Shown here in pieces: positions 1 to 9,140 of a stretch of DNA of 64,000 bases. Under the pieces are notes generated by a model. That model had not been told where the DNA came from. It was given only the letters and a program-made list of their open reading frames with translations, and ran no database searches. The translations under genes and the position numbers were made by a program. This DNA comes from Candidatus Accumulibacter propinquus. GTDB taxonomy: Bacteria > Pseudomonadota > Gammaproteobacteria > Burkholderiales > Rhodocyclaceae. Position 1 is the first letter of the stretch; the number at the start of each line of letters is the position of its first letter. Location of the stretch: assembly GCA_016714935.1 (NCBI GenBank), contig JADKBU010000009.1, positions 62,001 to 126,000 on the forward strand, read 5' to 3'.

Positions 1-72
1 AGCAGCGGCGTCTGTACCAGTATACCGCAAGCCTCTTCTGGCAGCCGCGGTAAGCTGGGCCAACTACGGCGA

Positions 73-1047
73 TTACTGCTCCTGGAGGCTGGCTGATGAG
101 GCTACCCGCTTGATCCGGTGCCGCAAGCGCGTACGCCTGACCTTGAGCTTGGCGTGCCGGTTCCCGGATCCGCTTCTGCGCGTTCGCCGCCGGGCCCGGT
201 AGCGCGCGACCAGCAGGGCGATCTTGCCGACCAACAGCAGCAGGAGCAACAGCCAGACTAGGGGATACTGCAGAATTTCCTTGAGCAGTTGCCAGACTTC
301 CCCAGTAGGGTTCGAGCCTGCTGGCGGGGTCAAGGGTTGTGGGCCACGGGCACCGCGTTGTTCCATGCGCTGCTCAAGCGAGCCGGCAGCCGGCTGGACG
401 ATGGCCAGCGAAGCATCGCCGTGCCCAAACGACAATTCCCCGCCACGCGCAGCGTAGTGGAAACCTTCGATGCCGGCCAATGAGAAGGTGACCTTCCCAT
501 CCGGATCGATGCGTGCGTCCGTGGCTGCGGTGAGTACCTCAACAACCGAGCCCTCGAATTCGAGGACCAGCGCGGCGATTCTCTCACCTGCGTCGGAAGC
601 CGCGTTGGGGTCGGATGTCGCCTGGCGGGACAACGACGGGCCCCGGTTCGGTTGTGTCTTCCCGTCCACCATCGGGCGCAAAGTTGACAGAGCGTCCGAC
701 GGATCGATCCCGGCCACTCCCGAATTGCCGTCTTCGACCACTCCCAGGTGTCCAGGCCAGGACTCTGACGACACCCGGTCGCTGCCCGGCATGCGGTTGG
801 CGGGAGAAACGGGGCGGCCATCATTTTCCACCGCTGAACGGAAATGCCCGAGTGTATCCGCGACGGCTGACGGACGCGTGCCTTCAGGAACTCGCGCCAC
901 AGCAGCGGCCTCCGTTTGCTGCCGAGCAATTCCGACGTTCGGCGTCCCCTCGGGCTGGGTAATGGGATGCGCACGAGCATTCCCGACCAACTGTACCGTC
1001 ACCAGCAACCCCACTACCAGGCAGCATCGCGTCCAGCGTGAGATCAT
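73..1047 (-). CDS. Hypothetical secreted or membrane protein with C-terminal anchor and basic tail
   Basis: I do not recognise the family. With the start at 1047 the product is 324 aa and opens with a signal-peptide-like segment (MISRWTRCC then a hydrophobic run ending at NARA). A long, low-complexity, Ser/Pro/Gly-rich middle follows. Near residue 240 there is one strong transmembrane stretch (PLVWLLLLLLLVGKIALLVA), then an Arg/Lys-rich tail to the C-terminus. The layout suggests a bitopic inner-membrane protein with a large periplasmic part and a basic cytoplasmic end. An in-frame TTG at 1119 gives a longer form without a convincing signal peptide, so I prefer 1047. It is divergent from the cation ATPase gene. 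Confidence 0.55.
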   Translation of the reverse strand: MISRWTRCCLVVGLLVTVQLVGNARAHPITQPEGTPNVGIARQQTEAAAVARVPEGTRPSAVADTLGHFRSAVENDGRPVSPANRMPGSDRVSSESWPGHLGVVEDGNSGVAGIDPSDALSTLRPMVDGKTQPNRGPSLSRQATSDPNAASDAGERIAALVLEFEGSVVEVLTAATDARIDPDGKVTFSLAGIEGFHYAARGGELSFGHGDASLAIVQPAAGSLEQRMEQRGARGPQPLTPPAGSNPTGEVWQLLKEILQYPLVWLLLLLLLVGKIALLVARYRARRRTRRSGSGNRHAKLKVRRTRLRHRIKRVASSASLQEQ

Positions 1048-1236
1048 TGCGGAAGTCCCAAGGACGTGGTGACCACGACGCGGAAGACTTGCATTCATCG
1101 ATCTGCTGCCATGCGCCAAGCCTTACGGCCACTGTACAAGTTATAGAATAATCGAAAACACACCCGTTGAGCGCTACTTTCTCCCGGCAAACACAGGGCT
1201 AGGGGCGTTTGCCGGGCAACCTCGGGCGATCACCAG

Positions 1237-3906
1237 ATGGACAAAACGGCTCAACAATCGACGGCTTGGCATTGCCTCGACCTTGAAACAGCGGCGGCGC
1301 GCCTTGAAGCCCGCTTCGACGACGGATTGCGCGAAGACGAGGTACTTGAGCGCCGGGCGGTGCACGGCGAGAACCGCATGACACCGAAAGCAGGCAAGGG
1401 GCCAATACTCCGCCTTGCTCTGCAGTTCGGTCAGCCGCTGGTTCTGGTCCTGCTGCTGGCCGGTACGGTAACCGCGCTGCTCGGCGAATGGGTCGATGCC
1501 GGGGTGATCTTTGGCGTCACTCTGATCAACGCGGTGATCGGCTTCATTCAGGAAGGTCGCGCTGAGAATGCTTTGGCTGCGCTGGCCCGCTCAATAAAAA
1601 GCGAAGTTACCGTCCTGCGTGGTGGCTGCAAACAGCGCCTTTCCTCGACTGCACTGGTGCCCGGCGACGTCGTTCTGCTGACGGCAGGCGACAAGGTTCC
1701 AGCAGACCTGCGACTCTTCCTGGCCAGAGACCTGCGGGCCATTGAAGCCATGCTGACCGGTGAGTCGACTGCGGTTGCCAAGCACGACGATGTGCTGCCG
1801 GAGGACACCTCGCTCGCCGATCGCTGCAACATGGCTTACGCGGGCACGGTGATGATCAGCGGCCAGGGGGCCGGCGTGGTGGTGGCCACCGGCGACCGTA
1901 CCGAAACCGGCCGCATTTCGCGACTGATCGCCGATACCCCGGATCTTGCGACGCCGCTCACGCGCAGAATGGCGGTATTCAGCAACTGGCTGCTGATTGC
2001 CATCGGCTTGCTGGCAGTGCTCACTTTTGCCGTCGGCCTGGGGCGCGGCGAGTCGGCATTTTCCATGTTCATGGCCGCGGTGGCACTCGCGGTTGGCGCG
2101 ATCCCCGAGGGGCTGCCGGCAGCGATGACCATCACCCTGGCTATCGGCGTCTCGCGCATGGCCAAACGGCGGGCCATCATCCGCAAGCTGCCGGCCGTCG
2201 AGACACTGGGCAGCACAACCGTCATCTGTTCGGACAAGACCGGTACGCTGACCGAAAACCAGATGACAGTGCGCGAGCTGTACGCAGGCGGCCTCCGCAC
2301 GACAGTCAGCGGCAACGGCTATGCGCCCGGCGGCAAGATCGGCGAGGGCACGAAGATCGGCGGCGCGTTACGGGAATGCTTGCTGGCCGGCGTACTGTGC
2401 AACGATGCTGCGCTGCACAAGGCCAACCGGCACTGGGAGGTCGTCGGAGACCCGACCGAGGGTGCACTGCTGGTCGTCGCACGCAAGGCAGGGTTCGACG
2501 AAGGGACTCTGCAGAAACTGTTTCCCCGCCTCGATGGAATCCCGTTCGACTCTACACGCCAGTACATGGCGACACTGCACGACATCGAAGGCGTCCGCCT
2601 GGCCTATTACAAAGGGGCGCTCGAACAGTTGCTGCCGCACTCGCGGAGCATGCTCGATGCCGATGGGCTGGCAGTCGCTGTACGCCAGAAGGAGATCGAG
2701 CTCGCCGCCCGCAGCATGGCGGAAGCGGGCCTGCGTGTTCTGGGGGTGGCACGTCTCGGCGTCGGCTCGGCACAGGTGCTGGACCCGAGCGCGCCCGAGG
2801 GCCTGGAGTTCATCGGTCTGGTGGGGATGGTCGATCCACCACGCCCGAAGGCGATCGCCGCAGTCAGGACCTGCCGTGCAGCCGGGATCGAGGTGAAGAT
2901 GATCACCGGCGATCATGCATTCACGGCACTGTCGATTGCCCGCCAACTGGGGATGACCAACAACGGCGAGACGGCACTGACGGGTAGTGACCTCGCCGCG
3001 CTCGACGACGAAGGGTTACGCGCCGTTGTCAGGACAGTCAACGTCTTCGCGCGTGTCGATCCGACTCAGAAGCTGCGCCTGGTGCGTGCCCTGCAGGCCA
3101 ACGGAGAAGTGGTGGCAATGACCGGTGACGGCGTTAACGACGCACCGGCCCTGAAGCAGGCTGACATCGGCATCGCCATGGGCCTGTCTGGCACCGAGGT
3201 CGCCAAGGATGCCGCCGATATGGTGCTCACGGACGACGATTTTGCTGCCATTGAGGCGGCGGTCGAGGAGGGGCGCGGCGTCTACGACAATCTGGTGAAG
3301 TTCATTACCTGGACCTTGCCCACCAACTTCGGTGAAGGCCTGGTAATCCTGGCTGCTGTTCTCGCCGGCACCACCTTGCCGATTACCCCTCTGCAGATTC
3401 TCTGGATCAACATGACGACTGCCGTCTTCCTCGGCCTGATGCTGGCCTTCGAGCCGATCGAACGCGCCATCATGCATCGACCACCGCGCCCACCGGCGAC
3501 GCCGATTCTCGACGCGGCGCTGGTCTGGCGAATCGTCCTGGTCAGCCTGCTGTTGCTCGCCGGTTCCTTCGGACTCTTCCTGCTGGAAATGGCGCAAGGG
3601 AATTCGCTTGCCGAAGCACGCACGGTGGCGGTGAACGTCTTTGTCGTTGTCGAGGCAATGTACCTCTTCAATTGCCGGTCCCTGACATACTCGGCGCGAC
3701 GCGTCGGCTTGTTCTCCAATCCCGCGATCTGGTATGGAGTACTGATCATGGCCTTGCTGCAGGCCTTGCTGACCTATCTGCCATTGATGAATCGCCTCTT
3801 CGCCACGGCACCGATCGGCGGCCGGGAATGGCTGGAGATCTTCGCCTTCGGTGTCCTCGCTTTTCTCGTGGTTGGCATTGACAAGCGTCTGCACGCCCAG
3901 CGGTGA
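1237..3906 (+). CDS. P2-type cation-transporting ATPase
   Basis: This 889-aa P-type ATPase pumps a cation across the inner membrane through an aspartyl-phosphate intermediate. In order it shows an N-terminal cation-ATPase domain, the actuator TGES motif, the PEGLP motif of transmembrane helix 4, the phosphorylation site DKTGTLT and the hinge motif TGDGVNDAP, then four to six C-terminal helices. PEGLP places it in the P2 (Ca2+/Na+/K+-like) group rather than with heavy-metal CPx pumps. The helix-6 motif reads WINMTTAV, so the Asp that ligates calcium in SERCA is replaced by Ala. I therefore leave the ion unassigned. It appears monocistronic. Confidence 0.9.
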   Translation: MDKTAQQSTAWHCLDLETAAARLEARFDDGLREDEVLERRAVHGENRMTPKAGKGPILRLALQFGQPLVLVLLLAGTVTALLGEWVDAGVIFGVTLINAVIGFIQEGRAENALAALARSIKSEVTVLRGGCKQRLSSTALVPGDVVLLTAGDKVPADLRLFLARDLRAIEAMLTGESTAVAKHDDVLPEDTSLADRCNMAYAGTVMISGQGAGVVVATGDRTETGRISRLIADTPDLATPLTRRMAVFSNWLLIAIGLLAVLTFAVGLGRGESAFSMFMAAVALAVGAIPEGLPAAMTITLAIGVSRMAKRRAIIRKLPAVETLGSTTVICSDKTGTLTENQMTVRELYAGGLRTTVSGNGYAPGGKIGEGTKIGGALRECLLAGVLCNDAALHKANRHWEVVGDPTEGALLVVARKAGFDEGTLQKLFPRLDGIPFDSTRQYMATLHDIEGVRLAYYKGALEQLLPHSRSMLDADGLAVAVRQKEIELAARSMAEAGLRVLGVARLGVGSAQVLDPSAPEGLEFIGLVGMVDPPRPKAIAAVRTCRAAGIEVKMITGDHAFTALSIARQLGMTNNGETALTGSDLAALDDEGLRAVVRTVNVFARVDPTQKLRLVRALQANGEVVAMTGDGVNDAPALKQADIGIAMGLSGTEVAKDAADMVLTDDDFAAIEAAVEEGRGVYDNLVKFITWTLPTNFGEGLVILAAVLAGTTLPITPLQILWINMTTAVFLGLMLAFEPIERAIMHRPPRPPATPILDAALVWRIVLVSLLLLAGSFGLFLLEMAQGNSLAEARTVAVNVFVVVEAMYLFNCRSLTYSARRVGLFSNPAIWYGVLIMALLQALLTYLPLMNRLFATAPIGGREWLEIFAFGVLAFLVVGIDKRLHAQR

Positions 3907-4007
3907 GTTGCGCACGCACCAGGCAGCGTGCCTCTGGCTCGTTCCCGCCGCGGGACCTCAGATGATCCGCTGCCGATCGATCCCGCAACGACTACCAGAG
4001 CCCGCAC

Positions 4008-4241
4008 TTAAAAGGGCATGTCCTTCGGGAAGGCAATCAGGTCATCGTGAGCGAGTTTTTCGATCGCTTCCGGGCCAAGCTTCCGGCTATTCCACACGTA
4101 GTTGAGTTTGGCGTAGATGACCGGCATCCGGTCGGGCAGCAGTTCTTCGACCGCGTCGGGGTCCGATTCGAGTTCGGCGATGGCCTCTTCCAGCGCGTCC
4201 ATGACATCGTTGAGGGTGGCAAGGACCCAATCGGCATCCAT
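4008..4241 (-). CDS. Small acidic conserved hypothetical protein
   Basis: A 77-aa acidic protein without signal peptide or membrane segment. The N-terminal half is predicted helical (VLATLNDVMDALEEAIAELE) and the C-terminal half carries the pattern YAKLNYVWNSRK. I do not recognise a family. The start at 4241 is chosen because AAGGAG lies just upstream; the in-frame TTG at 4256 would place that Shine-Dalgarno sequence inside the gene. It follows the DUF3616 gene by 11 bases on the same strand, so the two are probably co-transcribed. Confidence 0.6.
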   Translation of the reverse strand: MDADWVLATLNDVMDALEEAIAELESDPDAVEELLPDRMPVIYAKLNYVWNSRKLGPEAIEKLAHDDLIAFPKDMPF

Positions 4242-4252
4242 ATGGTGCTCCT

Positions 4253-5194
4253 TCAAGTATGCTTCGGTGACGGTTCTATCATGAGTCGTTGTGGGTCGAG
4301 AATCATGAAACGGGCAAAGCGTCCGAGATGCCGACTGCCGTCATCGCTGACGATGATGATCCTCTGCTGGCCATCAATGAGCGCCGTGCTGATTCCCTCG
4401 GCGTGTTCGAATCCCGGCAAACCGGGAACACTGACCCGGCGTGCGGGATCGCCCGTGGTACCACTCCAGAACCAGAGGCCGAATTGAGTCCGCTCGCGCG
4501 CCACTGGGCCGCCGATCACCAGATAGCCGCCGAAGTGAGGCACATAGGCCATCCCTCGGATCCCGTTTCCGTCCAGATCCAGCGTCACCAGAGTGGCGCC
4601 GACGCGCGGCGCATCGCCGGCTTCGAACATGGAGACAAGGTTTTCGACACAAGCCACGATCGCCAGCCGATCGAGCAGCGGGCTGCGGAATCCCAGCATC
4701 AAGCGGCTCTGGTCAGGAGCCATCTCCAGCGCTTCGATATTCAGACCACCCCGGGTCTTTACCTCGCGGATCTCCGCCGATGCCGCCAGCAACGGGTGTG
4801 CCGCCCGCAAGGCGCGCTTCAGCCCAGTCACCACCTTTGGCTCGACGACCCGATTACCCTGAATACGGAAGCGAACCAGCTTCTCCCTGGCAGCCTCCTC
4901 GTCCCCGGCACTGTTACGAGAATGCGAGGTGATGGCGTAAAGGTATCCGGCCCGGTCGATGGCGACCCCCTCCAGATCATCCAGCCTCCAGAAATCGACG
5001 GCGGCGGGATGCAGGAGAGGTGGCTGCAAGGCGGTGCAACGAACGCTGCCGTCGTCATGCACGCTCAACAGGCTCAGCGGGTGCCACTCTTCGTCCTCGA
5101 CGATAAGGAAACGCCCGTCCGGCAGCTGCCGAATTCCAGACGGTTCATAGGCGCCGGTCAGGGTTCGGAAGCTGGGGAGTGGGTCAAACTGCAC
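4253..5194 (-). CDS. DUF3616-like beta-propeller protein
   Basis: A 313-aa protein that resembles DUF3616 proteins, a family of uncharacterised propeller-like folds. Visible features are repeated strand-rich segments such as YEPSGIRQLPDGRFLIVEDE, DLEGVAIDRAGYLYAITSHS and GLNIEALEMAPDQSRLMLGFR, and a late segment GFEHAEGIS. No signal peptide is seen, so it is probably cytoplasmic. Translation appears to start at GTG (5194). The function is unknown; the fold suggests ligand binding or a hydrolase-like role, but no catalytic motif is evident. The small acidic gene follows it directly. Confidence 0.7.
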   Translation of the reverse strand: MQFDPLPSFRTLTGAYEPSGIRQLPDGRFLIVEDEEWHPLSLLSVHDDGSVRCTALQPPLLHPAAVDFWRLDDLEGVAIDRAGYLYAITSHSRNSAGDEEAAREKLVRFRIQGNRVVEPKVVTGLKRALRAAHPLLAASAEIREVKTRGGLNIEALEMAPDQSRLMLGFRSPLLDRLAIVACVENLVSMFEAGDAPRVGATLVTLDLDGNGIRGMAYVPHFGGYLVIGGPVARERTQFGLWFWSGTTGDPARRVSVPGLPGFEHAEGISTALIDGQQRIIIVSDDGSRHLGRFARFMILDPQRLMIEPSPKHT

Positions 5195-5359
5195 GTCTGC
5201 GGCCTCTGTTAACGAATGAGCAGGCCATCGATCCGACTGCCGCTACCGATCAAGGATAGCATCGAGGCTGGCAGCAGGTGAAGTTTCAACGCAAGTTTTC
5301 TGCCCTTGGTGCTGCCGGCCATGTTATTTTTTAGTTTTCGTAAACCTTGGGAACATGCG

Positions 5360-5782
5360 GTGATCCTGAATCGCTTGATCGCCATGAGTGTCCTGGCCGG
5401 AGTGCTGACGGCCTGCGCAACCAGTGAGTCGCTGCCTGCACGGTCAACTGCCGACGCTCGCCAGGAGCGGGGCAAGGGCAGCAAGGAGCAGAAGCAACTG
5501 AAAATGCAGCTCGCCAGTGGCGTTTATCGTTGTGAGTTCGGCCAGAGCATCGAGATTCAGCGGGTTACCGGTAACCTCAATCTGATCGAACTGCGTTGGC
5601 AGGGCCAACGTCACACACTGGAGCGCCAAAGGTCTGCCTCCGGTCTCCCTCGCTACGAGGACCCACAGAACGGATTGTTGTGGATTGACCTGCCCTGGAA
5701 AAGCGTCCTGATGGACGCCAGCAGCGGGCGTCCGCTCGCCAATGAGTGTAAAGTGGCGCAGAGGACGACCACCGGTAGCTGA
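5360..5782 (+). CDS. MliC-like lysozyme-inhibitor lipoprotein
   Basis: A 140-aa predicted lipoprotein: a hydrophobic leader ends in the lipobox LTAC, after which the mature part begins with Cys. The C-terminal domain shows a pattern of the MliC/PliC C-type lysozyme-inhibitor fold: YRCEFGQSIEIQR, IELRWQGQRHTLERQRSASGLPRY, NGLLWIDLPWKSVLM and a final Cys (NECK). Family members protect peptidoglycan from host or predator lysozymes in the periplasm. The GTG at 5360 gives a compact signal peptide; an ATG at 5306 would add a leader without obvious function. The assignment to MliC rests on pattern only. Confidence 0.6.
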   Translation: MILNRLIAMSVLAGVLTACATSESLPARSTADARQERGKGSKEQKQLKMQLASGVYRCEFGQSIEIQRVTGNLNLIELRWQGQRHTLERQRSASGLPRYEDPQNGLLWIDLPWKSVLMDASSGRPLANECKVAQRTTTGS

Positions 5783-5789
5783 CTGCCGG

Positions 5790-6242
5790 CTAATGCGTGA
5801 CGCGGGTATCGCCACCGCGGGAAAGAAGACGCACTCTTTCGCCGGGAAAGAAGCGTTCGTCAGTTTCCTGAACGACGGCCACCAGTTGGCCACCATTCAG
5901 CCTGACCGTGATTTCGAACGCAACTTTCCTGGTCGCACCTTCCTCGATTGCCGAACCGGCCAAGCCGCCGGCCACCGCACCGAGAATCGCGCCTACGATC
6001 TGCCCTTTGCCACCGCCAATGTTGCTCCCCGCCACCCCACCCACTGCGGCACCTGCCAGCGTGCCGACTCCTGACTTGCTGCCTTGCATGATGACCTCCC
6101 GAACGCTCTCGACGGTCCCCTGGCGGACCGTCATCTCCTGCCGCGCCTGTTGGGGCGAGTAGACACTGGCCGACTGGCTGCTCACGCAGGCGACAAGAGT
6201 GGCGCTGACCAGCATCAGGAAAAGCACTCTGAGGAGGTTCAT
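5790..6242 (-). CDS. Glycine-zipper outer-membrane lipoprotein (SlyB/Pcp-like)
   Basis: A 150-aa lipoprotein with signal sequence and lipobox LVAC, followed by a Gly-rich two-helix glycine zipper (GVGTLAGAAVGGVAGSNIGG and GQIVGAILGAVAGGLAGS). This is the arrangement of SlyB/Pcp proteins, which sit in the outer membrane and support envelope integrity under divalent-cation stress. The C-terminal part is a small beta domain (FEITVRLNGGQLVAVVQE). The start at 6242 has AAGGA upstream; six additional N-terminal residues are possible from 6260. It lies 11 bases downstream of the PfkB gene and is probably the last gene of that minus-strand cluster. Confidence 0.85.
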   Translation of the reverse strand: MNLLRVLFLMLVSATLVACVSSQSASVYSPQQARQEMTVRQGTVESVREVIMQGSKSGVGTLAGAAVGGVAGSNIGGGKGQIVGAILGAVAGGLAGSAIEEGATRKVAFEITVRLNGGQLVAVVQETDERFFPGERVRLLSRGGDTRVTH

Positions 6243-6253
6243 TGCAGTATCCT

Positions 6254-7195
6254 TTACCAAAGGTTAGTACCAAAAGCCTTGGCAAACAGGTCAGAAATGT
6301 CAGCACGACCTGGACGATGGTTCTGACCACCACGATGAGCGATCTTGATCGCCCCCATCACCGCCGCCAGGCGACCGACCTTCTCCCAGTCCCAGCCGGC
6401 GGCAATACCGTAGAGCAGGCCCGAACGGTAGGCGTCACCACAACCCGTGGGGTCGACGACGGCCTCGGCCTGAACACAGGGAATCTCATGACAACGACCG
6501 TCGGCAAGAATGCGCGAGCCTGCGCCCCCAAGGGTGACGATCAGTGCTTGCACCTCGGTCGCAAGTTGCTCAAGTGATCGGCCTGTTCGATCACACAGCA
6601 GCTTCGCCTCGTAGTCATTGAAACAGGCATAATTGGCCAGACGCATGAAACCCAGCAGTTCCTCGCCCGAGAACATCGGCAGGCCTTGTCCGGGGTCGAA
6701 GACGAAGGGCACCCCCGCCGCCGCGAGGTCCTGCGCGTGCTGGAGCATGCCGTCACGCCCGTCAGGTGCAACAATTCCAAGCGTGGCGTCCCGCGCATCG
6801 GTCACGCGATTGAGGTGGGAGTAGGTCATGGCTCCCGGATGGAAGGCGGTGATCTGATTGTCGTCGAGATCGGTGGTGATGAACGCCTGCGCCGTAAAGC
6901 TGCCGGCAATCCGGCGCACATGCGCGCGCGACAGTCCGAGGTCGTCCAGGCGTACGAGATAGGGGTCGGCATCATCACCAACCGTTGCCATGATCAGCGG
7001 ATCGCCATCGAGAAGTTTCAGGTTGTAGGCAATGTTGCCCGCGCAACCGCCAAACTCACGCCGCATCTCGGGCACCAGGAAAGCCACGTTGAGAATGTGA
7101 ATCTGCTCGGGCAGGATGTGATTCTTGAAACGATCATGGAAAACCATGATGTTGTCGAAGGCGATTGAGCCGCAAATAAGAGTGGACATGGACAT
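6254..7195 (-). CDS. PfkB-family carbohydrate/nucleoside kinase
   Basis: A 313-aa ribokinase/PfkB-fold kinase that transfers phosphate from ATP to a sugar or nucleoside hydroxyl. Motifs visible are the N-terminal substrate-binding GGCAGNIAYNL segment and the C-terminal anion-hole and catalytic motif DPTGCGDAYRSG, in which the second Asp is the general base. The overall pattern, including the early SIAFDNIMVF, recalls the adenosine-kinase-like subgroup common in betaproteobacteria, but the substrate cannot be fixed from sequence. It sits between the DUF3426 gene and the glycine-zipper lipoprotein gene. Confidence 0.88.
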   Translation of the reverse strand: MSMSTLICGSIAFDNIMVFHDRFKNHILPEQIHILNVAFLVPEMRREFGGCAGNIAYNLKLLDGDPLIMATVGDDADPYLVRLDDLGLSRAHVRRIAGSFTAQAFITTDLDDNQITAFHPGAMTYSHLNRVTDARDATLGIVAPDGRDGMLQHAQDLAAAGVPFVFDPGQGLPMFSGEELLGFMRLANYACFNDYEAKLLCDRTGRSLEQLATEVQALIVTLGGAGSRILADGRCHEIPCVQAEAVVDPTGCGDAYRSGLLYGIAAGWDWEKVGRLAAVMGAIKIAHRGGQNHRPGRADISDLFAKAFGTNLW

Positions 7196-7280
7196 CCCGA
7201 CGGTTTAGAGGACTACTTTGAGGAAAAGTATAGCATTGATGGCGACATGCACCGGTCGCCGGCCGTTGCCGGCTGCTGAA

Positions 7281-8231
7281 TCATGGGTAAAACAGGTATA
7301 GCCGGTAACCGGCAGCAGCGATCTCCCTGGTTTCAATCCACAGGCGAACATCGACGTCCGCACTCGCCGGGAACGCTTGCTCTGCGAGCGCGGCGGCGGA
7401 TAGATATTCGTCGGGCAACAGAAGACGGCGGGCAACTATCCGGTCATTGGTATCGGTCAACGTCAGTTCGAGAACCGGGTAAGCCTGAGCGTACGTCGCG
7501 CGGTTGCGCAGCGTCACTTGCAAGGCCAGCAACTGCTTGCGCTCCTGGTCTACCTGCAGATCAGAGGCCTCGATGCTGAGCATCTCTACGCGCCGCGGCA
7601 ATGGCACGTCGGTACCCAGAACGTCGCTCAGCATGGCTAGCGGAGGTTGCAGGAGGGGAACGGAAATGGCAATGTCGGTACGAAAATGAAAGACCAGTTG
7701 TCCGACAAGCAGCAGTGCCAGGAACACGGCGGCAATTGCAAACGGCCTGGCGGCGGGACTGTCGAGCGCCAGGGCACCCCTGCTGGTCGAGCCCCCCAGC
7801 CAACGATCGCCGTCAGTGCTTTCCTGGAGGTCATGACCGGGATTGCGCTTGTCCACATCTGCGACAATGTCCAGGGCATCAGGGGTAGTTTCCGAGGGGC
7901 TGCCCAACGGCAACTCCTGAGCGCTGTCAGCGGGCGCTGAAACATTCGGTTCGGAAGCAATCATGTCGGCAGGTACCGACGCTCGCAGCGGCTCCTGCGG
8001 TTCTTGCGGCCGGGAGCGGGTTGCGGGTGATGGAGGAGCTACCGCCGATTCGCACCGTTCAACCGGCGCGATCCGGCCAGCAGTTTCGAACGACGCCTCG
8101 TCGTCAAGCAGGCCATCTAAGGCATTGAACACCGTTCGGCACTGTCCGCAGCGAACCCTGCCGGCACGTGCCCGGAGCTGCTCGGAGGTGACGCGAAAGA
8201 TCGTCTGGCAGCTTGAGCAGCGGGTCTTCAT
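7281..8231 (-). CDS. Zinc-ribbon and DUF3426 membrane protein
   Basis: A 316-aa protein starting with an MJ0042-type zinc finger (MKTRCSSCQTIFRV with a second pair RCGQCRTVF). A variable Pro/Ser/Glu-rich linker leads to one transmembrane helix (FAIAAVFLALLLVGQLVFHF, near residue 170). The rest is the periplasmic DUF3426 domain. The role of the family is not established. In betaproteobacteria the gene commonly follows prmA, as here, where only 3 bases separate the two. Confidence 0.88.
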   Translation of the reverse strand: MKTRCSSCQTIFRVTSEQLRARAGRVRCGQCRTVFNALDGLLDDEASFETAGRIAPVERCESAVAPPSPATRSRPQEPQEPLRASVPADMIASEPNVSAPADSAQELPLGSPSETTPDALDIVADVDKRNPGHDLQESTDGDRWLGGSTSRGALALDSPAARPFAIAAVFLALLLVGQLVFHFRTDIAISVPLLQPPLAMLSDVLGTDVPLPRRVEMLSIEASDLQVDQERKQLLALQVTLRNRATYAQAYPVLELTLTDTNDRIVARRLLLPDEYLSAAALAEQAFPASADVDVRLWIETREIAAAGYRLYLFYP

Positions 8232-8234
8232 CCG

Positions 8235-9125
8235 CTAGCTCTTTACGCCAGCCAGGCAAACCCAACCGTCGCGGGTGGCTACAACGACGAGCGGCAGGTA
8301 AGGCGCGTAAGCCGCGATCAGTTGGTCCACCTGCTCGACCAGAATCCCTGACAGCGCCAGGCTGCCACCAGGGCGGAGGTATGCGCTGATCGCCGGCGCG
8401 AGCACGCGCAGCGGATTGGCGAGGATGTTGGCCACCACAATATCGAACTGGCCATGCACCGCCTGCGCCGATTCCTGGAAACGGGCCTTGACGGCATTAT
8501 TCCCGGCATTGTCACGGGCCGAGATCACCGCCTGCGGGTCGATGTCCACACCTACAACCTCAGTGGCTCCGAGTCTGGCGGCGGCGATTGCCAGAATTCC
8601 TGAGCCACAGCCGTAATCGAGGACCGACACTCCTGGGCACACACACCGCTCAAGCCACTCCAGACACAGGCGAGTCGTCGGATGCGAACCCGTGCCGAAA
8701 GCCATGCCCGGATCGAGTACCAGGACAATCGCCTCGGGATCGGGGGCTTGATGCCATGAGGGAACGATCCACAGGCGTTCCGATACGCGAATCGGCTCGA
8801 ACTGCGACTGGGTCAATCGCACCCAATCCTGCTCGGCGACGGTTTCCTGCGCAAACACCGGCAACTCTTCGAGGCCGGCCTGCACTGAGCAGGCGGACAG
8901 CAACAGCCCGGCATCGGTATCCGGCGCCAGCAGCGCGACCACGCGCGAATGCTCCCAACCGGGCCTGCTGATCGAGCCGGGTTCACCGAACTGTGGCTGC
9001 TCGGCGGAGGTCCCGGCATCGGCATCCTCGATACTCACCGCCAAGGCTCCGGCGTCGAGCAGCGCGTCGGCGAGCGCCTCGGCGTGCAGGCAGTCGGTCT
9101 GGATGCTGATAGAGAGCCAGGGCAT
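8235..9125 (-). CDS. prmA: Ribosomal protein L11 methyltransferase
   Basis: A 296-aa SAM-dependent methyltransferase that trimethylates ribosomal protein L11 at the N-terminal amine and lysines. Visible landmarks are the substrate-recognition N-terminal domain (MPWLSISIQ), the GMAFGTGSHPTT loop characteristic of PrmA, the SAM motif I VLDYGCGSGILAIAA, the acidic motif VVGVDIDPQA and the catalytic VVANILANPL. The length is normal for the family. It lies between accC and the DUF3426 gene with short spacings, as part of the minus-strand acc cluster. Confidence 0.96.
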   Translation of the reverse strand: MPWLSISIQTDCLHAEALADALLDAGALAVSIEDADAGTSAEQPQFGEPGSISRPGWEHSRVVALLAPDTDAGLLLSACSVQAGLEELPVFAQETVAEQDWVRLTQSQFEPIRVSERLWIVPSWHQAPDPEAIVLVLDPGMAFGTGSHPTTRLCLEWLERCVCPGVSVLDYGCGSGILAIAAARLGATEVVGVDIDPQAVISARDNAGNNAVKARFQESAQAVHGQFDIVVANILANPLRVLAPAISAYLRPGGSLALSGILVEQVDQLIAAYAPYLPLVVVATRDGWVCLAGVKS

Positions 9126-9140
9126 CGTTTTCGGTGGCTG

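Noticed and set aside
41..53. GCAGCCGCGGTAA, identical to part of the universal 16S rRNA 515 site
   Set aside because: The flanking bases do not continue as 16S rRNA on either side; it is a chance 13-base match.
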